A stretch of 64,000 nucleotides of DNA from Alistipes sp. (GTDB taxonomy: Bacteria > Bacteroidota > Bacteroidia > Bacteroidales > Rikenellaceae). The DNA is taken from contig JAHHQK010000007.1 in the NCBI GenBank assembly GCA_020026435.1, positions 1 through 64,000 of the forward strand, given 5' to 3'. Below the pieces are notes generated by a model. That model saw only the letters and a list, made by a program, of their open reading frames with translations. It searched no databases and was not told the DNA's origin. Below are positions 54,949 through 61,074 of this stretch, piece by piece. How positions within the stretch are numbered: position 1 is the stretch's first letter; each line of letters opens with the position of its first letter. The position numbers and the translations under genes were made by a program.

Positions 54949-55878
54949 ATGAATTTATCATACTTGTTTTTCTCGTTTTTCGCGCAGAATGACACTCCGG
55001 CACCCCTGATGCTGCCCGATAGCGTCCAGAAAGCCAATTTTGCGCAGTCGATCCATCGTCTGATGAATATCGACTTCCACAAGGTATTTTCGGATCTGTG
55101 TGGAGAATTGATCTGGATCGCAATCAAACTGCTGATTGCCGTCGTTGTCTATATGATCGGCCGCTGGGTGCTGCACCGCATCATCCGTCTGGTCAACATC
55201 GTGCTGGAACACCGCCAGGTCGACGCTTCGCTCCGGTCGTTTGTCAATAACACCGTCAAGGTGATCTTCACGGTCATCCTGCTGATGATCGTCGTTCAGA
55301 CCCTGGGCGTGAATGTCACCTCGCTGATCGCCCTGTTCTCGGCCGCAACTCTGGCCATCGGTATGGCGTTGAGCGGTACGGCCCAAAACTTTGCGGGAGG
55401 AATCATGATCCTCGTGATGAAGCCCTACCGTGTGGGCGACTTCATCTCGGCACAGGGTCAGATGGGTACGGTCCACGAGATCAAGCTCTTCTCGACGGTC
55501 CTTACCACGGTCGACAACCGCCAGATCTACGTGCCGAACAACTCGATCGCCACGGCCATCATCGACAACTACACCTCCTCGCGCCGCCGTCGTGTGGATT
55601 GGACGGTGGGTATCTCCTACGGTGACGATGTGGATGTGGCCCGTCAGACGATCCTCGAAATGTTTGCCGCCGATCCGCGCATCATGCAGGATCCCGCCCC
55701 GATCGTCAAGGTTTCGGAGCTGGCCGACAGTTCGGTGAACCTCACGGTGAGAGCCTGGACCAAGACCTCGGACTACTGGGATGTGTTCTTCGACTACAAC
55801 GAGCGCATCTACAAGGAGTTCCCCAAGCGCGGTCTGAGCTTCCCCTTCCCGCAGATGGATGTTCATTTGGATAAATAA
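54949..55878 (+). CDS. Small-conductance mechanosensitive channel, MscS family
   Basis: Emergency valve against hypo-osmotic shock in the inner membrane. 309 residues: three N-terminal helices (about 45-70, 85-105, 110-140) and the pore helix signature TLAIGMALSGTAQNFAGGIMIL (about 130-151), then the beta domain (VGDFISAQGQMGTVHEI, and ETVLTTVDNR-like STVLTTVDNRQIYVPNNSIA near 180-205). The length is close to E. coli MscS (286). It starts a plus-strand unit with a lipoprotein and a DUF5606 gene. Confidence 0.95.
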   Translation: MNLSYLFFSFFAQNDTPAPLMLPDSVQKANFAQSIHRLMNIDFHKVFSDLCGELIWIAIKLLIAVVVYMIGRWVLHRIIRLVNIVLEHRQVDASLRSFVNNTVKVIFTVILLMIVVQTLGVNVTSLIALFSAATLAIGMALSGTAQNFAGGIMILVMKPYRVGDFISAQGQMGTVHEIKLFSTVLTTVDNRQIYVPNNSIATAIIDNYTSSRRRRVDWTVGISYGDDVDVARQTILEMFAADPRIMQDPAPIVKVSELADSSVNLTVRAWTKTSDYWDVFFDYNERIYKEFPKRGLSFPFPQMDVHLDK

Positions 55879-55892
55879 TAAATCTCATACCC

Positions 55893-56348
55893 ATGAAACG
55901 GTTTTTAAAAAATCTTCTTTTCCCGATTGCGGCTCTGATGATGTTCTCGGCCTGCAACTCGGATATAGGTCCCGAATATTCGACGCCTCCCGTGGTGGAG
56001 AGCATGACCTTTGCGCCGGCTATCCCCATGTCGACCCAGCAAGTTACGGTCCAGGCCGTGGCTACGTGTGCCTACGGTATCCAGAATGTGGTGATCTTCT
56101 ACCGTGTGACCGACAAGGACGGCAAGGTAGAACCTGTCAAGGAGGCTGGAAGTATGTTCTACGACAAGAAGGAGAAGGTGAGCTACGAGGGTAAGATTCC
56201 CGCTCAGAAAGCAGGCTCGAAGGTGGAATTCCAGGTGTTTGCCACCACGCCCTTTGGTGTGGCGGGCGGTACCGAGCTGAAGTCTTATACGGTAATGGAT
56301 GGCGAGTTGAAACCGGAACCCGATCCGGAGCCACTGCCTCAGGAATAA
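55893..56348 (+). CDS. Lipoprotein with one Ig-like domain
   Basis: A 151-residue lipoprotein: lipobox MFSAC (Cys about 21), then an Ig-like beta domain (VVESMTFAPAIPMSTQQVTVQAVATCAYGIQNVVIFYRVTDKDG-type pattern, strands about 35-125), and a Pro/Glu tail (LKPEPDPEPLPQE). I do not recognise the family; similar one-domain Bacteroidota lipoproteins have no known role. It lies 14 bases after the MscS gene and 21 before the DUF5606 gene. Confidence 0.78.
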   Translation: MKRFLKNLLFPIAALMMFSACNSDIGPEYSTPPVVESMTFAPAIPMSTQQVTVQAVATCAYGIQNVVIFYRVTDKDGKVEPVKEAGSMFYDKKEKVSYEGKIPAQKAGSKVEFQVFATTPFGVAGGTELKSYTVMDGELKPEPDPEPLPQE

Positions 56349-56369
56349 ATAAAAAATCAAAAGAAAATT

Positions 56370-56783
56370 ATGGAATTAAGAGAAATTTTGGCCATCTCCG
56401 GCCAGCCCGGACTTTATAAGTTTGTAGCGCAGTCGATGCGTGGAGTGATTGTCGAGTCGTTGGTTGACGGTCGTCGTATGAACGCTGCGGCCTCGTCGAA
56501 GGTGAGTGCTCTGACCGAGATCTCGATGTTCACCGAGGGCGACGACATTCCGCTGGCCGAGGTCTTCACCAAAATTTACACCCACTACGAGGGCAAAGAG
56601 GCCATCTCCCACAAGGAGTGCGCCGAGAAGTTGCAGGCAGCCTTTGCTGAGGTGCTTCCCGAGTATGACCGCGAGCGTGTACACGTGTCGGACATCAAGA
56701 AGTGCTTCGCATGGTACAACCTTCTGGTCAAGGCCGGATTCACCGAGTTCAAGACCGGTGACGAGGAGGCTCAGGAGGAGTAG
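56370..56783 (+). CDS. DUF5606 family protein
   Basis: A 137-residue cytoplasmic protein of the DUF5606 family: LREILAISGQPGLYKFVAQSMRGVIVESL (about 3-30), EISMFTEGDDIPLAEVF, and the C-terminal HVSDIKKCFAWYNLLVKAGF (about 108-127). It is conserved in Bacteroidota and its function is unknown to me. Last gene of the MscS unit; a terminator follows at 56871. Confidence 0.82.
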   Translation: MELREILAISGQPGLYKFVAQSMRGVIVESLVDGRRMNAAASSKVSALTEISMFTEGDDIPLAEVFTKIYTHYEGKEAISHKECAEKLQAAFAEVLPEYDRERVHVSDIKKCFAWYNLLVKAGFTEFKTGDEEAQEE

Positions 56784-56870
56784 TCTCACTGCGGCTTATC
56801 CGCTGATGAGCGGAACCCGAAAGTGAATCTGTCTGAGGAGGGGCAGTTGGCCTCCGACCTTGGATAGCGG

Positions 56871-56919
56871 CACGAAAAAAGAGGTGATCCCGTTTGGGGG
56901 TCACCTCTTTTTTTGTGCT
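56871..56919 (+). terminator. Terminator after the DUF5606 gene
   Basis: GAGGTGA (56881-56887) pairs with TCACCTC (56901-56907), extended by an A run on the left with a T run on the right, so it works in both directions. About 90 bases past the stop. Confidence 0.9.
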
Positions 56920-57742
56920 TCCGAGAGTAGAGGTTTTCTTGAAGCGGTTCCCGGATTATGCCCTACGCAATGGACACTTGCCGCAGTTTCCCTTCCCCGA
57001 ATGGGGAGAAGGGTCGTGATTGAGGGGCTCAAGGTCAATGGGCGGATGGTCGGCACCGAGGTGTATATGCTGAGTTGCTATTGACTTGGGGGCGATATGC
57101 TCCCTCTCTCCTAAAAGTTACCTCCAACGCCCTCGGACCGTTGTAACCTCTGCTCTACACACGCGGGCGGAAACAGAGGAGCATTTCCTTCTGTCAAGAT
57201 GTTGGGACATCCTCTCGATCATGGGTGTCTTGTCGTTGTGGCATAGGGATTGTCTTTTGACGCTTTGCGCGATGGGCCGCCCCGTAATCCATGTTGATGC
57301 TCCTTTTTGCGGCCGCCCTACCCATGACCGTGCAGGGTGCCAGGGAAAGTGGTCGTGATGGGGCGTGTGATACCGTTGGTGGAGAATCATGACACCGCGC
57401 CGACGGTCGGGGCGGGACATCAGCAGGAGCGGCAATCGGATGTCGTCGCACGACGAGCGTCTGTCCCATCTTCGGGCGTACGAGCCGTTCCGTGAGTGCA
57501 ATAGCCTTCTTTTTGAGCGCGTGAGCCGCATTGTGACGGCGTTGTTTGTCTATCCCGTGGGTGGCGGCAGATATTTGATACGTTGCGGCAGGTTGCAGCA
57601 GGTCTCTCTGGACTTCCCATGCAGATGCACCACCTTTTGCCGTCCTAATACCCCGCCCTTGCCTGCCGACGTTGGAGTCCCTAAATCCCATTTGTTGCCC
57701 TCTGCCCTTTCCGAGCCGAGCTCTCTTCACGCCTTAAAAAAT
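56920..57742. other. Long gene-free spacer
   Basis: About 820 bases without a credible gene on either strand. Frames of up to 246 codons run into the C1 peptidase gene as antisense. It does not look like rRNA, tRNA, tmRNA, RNase P or SRP RNA. Composition is patchy GC-rich and unlike the AT-rich flanks of the IS. No promoter of the TAnnTTTG type is obvious. Confidence 0.6.
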
Positions 57743-57780
57743 AACGGGGAACGGTTCTTCCAAAAGAACCGTTCCCCGTT
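57743..57780 (-). terminator. Terminator of the C1B peptidase gene
   Basis: A perfect 17 base-pair stem: AACGGGGAACGGTTCTT (57743-57759) with its complement at 57764-57780, loop CCAA. On the minus strand it is followed by TTATTTTTT (57742 down to 57734). About 25 bases past the stop. Confidence 0.96.
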
Positions 57781-57804
57781 GGAGGTGTCTACCTGCCTGT
57801 CGGA

Positions 57805-59199
57805 TTACTCCTCCTCGGCGAACATCGGATCCCATGCGGGGCAGGCGATGGGCTTCTGCTCCAGGATCTTGAGGGTCTCGGCGGGGATGAATCTCTTCTC
57901 CACCACCAGACGGAACATATACTCGTTGAACCACTCGTCGGTCATGATCAGGTGGCCCTTGTATCCGGCTTCGACGCCCCAGCTGTTTTCGACCATCCAC
58001 TTGGTGGGCTTGCCCTCCTTGTCCAGGTCGACGGCCATCATCGTCATGGCGTGGCTCGAACCGCTGTCGAACGACTCCACACGCTGCTTCTTGTCCATCG
58101 TGAACGAAGTGCCCATGAGCGACCCGTAGTCGAAGTTGTTGATGTCGAGCAGGCCGCGCTTGCTGTCGAGGAACTTGCTCACGTCGCAGCTGAAGTACAT
58201 CATCACGTTGTTCTTCAGCGACTCGATGCCGATCTGCTTGATCTCCTCGATCGGGAGGTTGATGTAGGTCCAGTTGTGGCCGTCGTAGACGTGGCGGTCG
58301 AAATCAATGGTGTAGAGCTTGTGGTACTCGCGCGAAGGGTCGTTCATCAGCATCACATAGTTGCCATTCAGGTCGTTGCCCAGGTATTCCTTGTAGAACG
58401 ACTGCGGGGTGTAGGTGCGGCGGTCGACCACCTTGCCCGATGCGTCGACACGCGTCCACTCGAACTCCTGCACCGGCTCTCCGAATGCCAAAACCAGCAT
58501 GCGGTAGATCTCGCCGAGCATCTCGACCTTCTTGGCCTCCACATCCGAAGCCTTGGTCTTCCTGGGCATCTCGCGCAGTTGGAGACCCTGCTCGCGGAGC
58601 TTCGTGGTGATGAGTTTGGCGATCATGCGGGTGTTCTCCGAGGAGAAGGTCTCGGGCATGACCTCTTTGGGAACGACACCGTATTTCTCGATCAGGTCGG
58701 ATACACCGGTGAACTGACCGCCGTCACTCAAGGGGTGCTGGAACAGCCACTGTACCATCTTGTCGTCCAGGGGTTTTTCGCGAGTGTCGATCACGCCCTG
58801 GAGGAAGAGGTTGGATTTCTCCAGCTGGTCGTAGAAGAACGAGTAGCACTGCGAGAACTCCAGCTGGGAGAGGTTGTGCTGCTTCATGGCCTGGGCGCGC
58901 AGGACGTTGAGACCCGTGAAGAGCCAGCAGCGGCCCGAGGATTTCTGGTCGGTGATACCCTTCGATTCGACCTTGTAGGTGAAGTGGGTATCCATGCCCT
59001 TGCGGTTCTCCTGGTTGATGGCCAGGGTGGCGATGTTGGTGCTTCCGATGGCGTTTCTCAGGGCCTTGTCGGAGGCGTTGCCCACGTAGGAGGCCTGGAG
59101 TTTCGACATGATTTCGGGGGTAATTCCGCCGCTTTGGGCGAATACGGCGCTTCCCGTGAAGAGGAGGCCGGCGGTGAAAAGTACGGATCTCAGTTTCAT
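57805..59199 (-). CDS. Secreted C1B cysteine peptidase (bleomycin hydrolase/PepC type)
   Basis: A 464-residue papain-family aminopeptidase with a signal peptide (MKLRSVLFTAGLLFTGSAVFAQ), unlike the cytoplasmic bleomycin hydrolases. The catalytic Cys lies in ITDQKSSGRCWLFTGLN (about 85-101), the His in DSGSSHAMTMMAVD (about 380-393) and the Asn in WMVENSWGVE (about 403-412), so all triad residues are present. The C-terminus ends PMFAEEE; in bleomycin hydrolases the C-terminus reaches into the active site to give aminopeptidase action. The open frame upstream to 59436 translates a repeat array and is not coding; ATG 59199 starts a clear signal peptide. Probably trims peptides in the periplasm. 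Confidence 0.9.
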   Translation of the reverse strand: MKLRSVLFTAGLLFTGSAVFAQSGGITPEIMSKLQASYVGNASDKALRNAIGSTNIATLAINQENRKGMDTHFTYKVESKGITDQKSSGRCWLFTGLNVLRAQAMKQHNLSQLEFSQCYSFFYDQLEKSNLFLQGVIDTREKPLDDKMVQWLFQHPLSDGGQFTGVSDLIEKYGVVPKEVMPETFSSENTRMIAKLITTKLREQGLQLREMPRKTKASDVEAKKVEMLGEIYRMLVLAFGEPVQEFEWTRVDASGKVVDRRTYTPQSFYKEYLGNDLNGNYVMLMNDPSREYHKLYTIDFDRHVYDGHNWTYINLPIEEIKQIGIESLKNNVMMYFSCDVSKFLDSKRGLLDINNFDYGSLMGTSFTMDKKQRVESFDSGSSHAMTMMAVDLDKEGKPTKWMVENSWGVEAGYKGHLIMTDEWFNEYMFRLVVEKRFIPAETLKILEQKPIACPAWDPMFAEEE

Positions 59200-59265
59200 A
59201 ATGTTTGTAAGGGTTGTTTGTTCTGTCATTCTTTCTTCGGAGCACTCTTGCCCGCGATAGCTTGG

Positions 59266-59273
59266 CAAAGATA
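59266..59273 (-). promoter_or_regulatory. C1B peptidase promoter -7 box
   Basis: Minus strand TATCTTTG, 66 bases before ATG 59199. The -33 position falls in the repeat array and is weak. Confidence 0.5.
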
Positions 59274-59285
59274 ACATTTTCCCGT

Positions 59286-59480
59286 GAAAATCCGTCTTTT
59301 CGGCCCGAAAACTTTGCTTTTCGGGCCGGTGGAGGGGGATGTCGGACGCGCCCTCCCGCCGAAATCCGCCTCCCTCCGCAGAAAACTGCCCCTCCACCGA
59401 AAACTGCTTCTTCCTGCCGGGAACCGCCCCGTTCATCGAAAATCATCCCCTCTCACTGAAAACCGTTCGTCCGCCGAAAA
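59286..59480. repeat. Degenerate GAAAAC-headed repeat array between divergent genes
   Basis: Units headed by GAAA or GAAC begin at 59286, 59307, 59361, 59381, 59399, 59421, 59438, 59458 and 59476. From 59361 on the spacing is 17-22 bases. The common form is roughly GAAAACYGCYYCYYCC. It lies between the C1B peptidase and symporter promoters, so it may be a binding array for a regulator, or remains of a decayed tandem repeat. Units are too short and varied for CRISPR. Confidence 0.6.
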
Positions 59481-59575
59481 CCGCGGGGTGGGGCGGCTGC
59501 ATCCGATTGGTGGGCCTCCGGCAGGTGGAGAGGGCGGACTTCGACGGGCGGAGGAGCGGAAAAACTCATTTTGTG

Positions 59576-59607
59576 CTTGTTTCTGCGCCGACGTTTTTTT
59601 ACCTTTG
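59576..59607 (+). promoter_or_regulatory. Promoter of the symporter/amidase operon
   Basis: CTTG (59576-59579), 20 bases, TACCTTTG (59600-59607), 21 bases before ATG 59629. Confidence 0.65.
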
Positions 59608-59628
59608 TAGATCGAAATCAGAAATACA

Positions 59629-61074
59629 ATGTCTCCCATCCTGGTTATAATCACTGCTTTGGCCTATATCTCGGTGCTGTTCTTCGTGGCATGGCGCTCG
59701 GGACGCAAGGCCGACAATGCAGGCTTCTTTTCCGGTAATCGCCGCACGCCGTGGTACTTGGCCGCCTTTGCCATGATCGGGGCGGCGATGTCGGGCGTGA
59801 CGTTCATTTCGGTGCCGGGGTCGGTCCTTCGGGACGGATTCTCCTATATGCAGATGGTGCTGGGCTTCACCGTCGGCCAGTTTGTGGTGGCCTATGTGTT
59901 GATCCCGGCCTTCTATCGCCTGAAGGTCGTCTCGCTCTACGAATACCTCGACGATCGTTTCGGCGTATGCTCCCACCGTACGGGAGCCTGGTTCTTCTTC
60001 ATCTCGAAAATGCTGGGCGCGGCGCTGAGGGTCTATGTCGTCTCGGCCGTGATGCAGCTGCTGGTTTTCGACCGCTACGGCATACCGTTCTGGATCAATG
60101 CCTTGGTGACGATGGCCTTCGTGTGGCTGTACACACGGCAGGGGGGTGTCAAGTCTCTCATCTGGACCGATATGCTCAAGACGGCGTGTCTGATTGCGAG
60201 CCTCGTGCTCTCGATCGGCTTCATCATCCGCGGTCTGGACCTTACGCCGGGAGAGGCCCTCGCGGCGGTGCGTACCTCGCCCATGTCGCGCGTCTTTTTC
60301 TTCGACGATCCCTCGTCGGCCTACTATTTCTGGAAGAAGTTCGCCGCGGGAGTGGTCATGCTCATCGCCATGACGGGCCTCGACCAGGACATGATGCAGC
60401 GCAATATGAGCTGCCGTTCGTCGCACGACGCTCAGAAAAATATCATCCTCACGGCCGTAAGCCAGATCTTCGTCATCCTGCTGTTTCTCGTCCTGGGCGT
60501 CCTGCTCTACCTCTATGTGGACCACGCGGGACTGACCCTGCCCGAGAAGAGCGACCAGGTGTTCTCGCTGGTGGCCGTCAACGGAGGACTGCCCGTGGCG
60601 GTGGGGATTCTGTTTGTCGTGGGCCTTGTGTCGAGTACCTACTCGGCCGCGGGGTCGGCTTTAACGGCCTTGACGACCTCCTTTACGGTCGATATTCTCT
60701 CGGCCACACGCCTCGGGGACGAGACGGCGTTGACGCGGACGCGCCAAAGGGTTCATGTGGCTATGGCCCTGGGTATGGCCCTGCTGATCCTGGTGTTCGA
60801 GTACTGGACCGACGACAGCGTCATCAACCTGGTCTATAAGGTGGCCTCCTATACCTACGGTCCCTTACTCGGGATGTTCGCCTTCGGGCTCTGCTGCCGC
60901 CGCCGTGTGCGCGACGGGTGGATGCCTCTGGTGGCCGTCATTGCGCCCGTGATGAGCGGACTGCTCCAGGAGTGGAGTCGCGAGCGGTGGGGCTACGAGA
61001 TCGGATTTGAACTGTTGATTTACAATGCGGCGTTCACCATGGCGGGAATGCTGCTGCTGAGCAAGAAAAGATGA
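59629..61074 (+). CDS. Sodium:solute symporter (SSS family)
   Basis: A 481-residue membrane protein with about 13 helices of the LeuT fold. Features: RKADNAGFFSGNRRTPWYLAAFAMIGAAMSGVTFISVPG near residues 25-63, the typical N-terminal start of SSS transporters with the Na-site helix; and the core TGLDQDMMQRNMSCRSSHDAQKN (about 253-275) and STYSAAGSALTALTTSF (about 339-355). The substrate is not evident; relatives carry sugars, sialic acid, amino acids or other organic solutes. Its stop overlaps the start of the amidase gene (ATGA), so the two are coupled, hinting that it takes up a product of that enzyme. Confidence 0.92.
   Translation: MSPILVIITALAYISVLFFVAWRSGRKADNAGFFSGNRRTPWYLAAFAMIGAAMSGVTFISVPGSVLRDGFSYMQMVLGFTVGQFVVAYVLIPAFYRLKVVSLYEYLDDRFGVCSHRTGAWFFFISKMLGAALRVYVVSAVMQLLVFDRYGIPFWINALVTMAFVWLYTRQGGVKSLIWTDMLKTACLIASLVLSIGFIIRGLDLTPGEALAAVRTSPMSRVFFFDDPSSAYYFWKKFAAGVVMLIAMTGLDQDMMQRNMSCRSSHDAQKNIILTAVSQIFVILLFLVLGVLLYLYVDHAGLTLPEKSDQVFSLVAVNGGLPVAVGILFVVGLVSSTYSAAGSALTALTTSFTVDILSATRLGDETALTRTRQRVHVAMALGMALLILVFEYWTDDSVINLVYKVASYTYGPLLGMFAFGLCCRRRVRDGWMPLVAVIAPVMSGLLQEWSRERWGYEIGFELLIYNAAFTMAGMLLLSKKR

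Noticed and set aside
57389..58129. 246-codon plus-strand frame
   Set aside because: Its second half is antisense to the C1B peptidase and it crosses that gene's terminator.
59200..59436. N-terminal extension of the C1B peptidase with FSxEG repeats
   Set aside because: A -7 box lies within it and a clear signal peptide starts at 59199, so it is upstream repeat DNA.
59286..59480. Possible CRISPR array
   Set aside because: Units are 17-22 bases, differ from each other and have no unique spacers; no cas genes are in the window.
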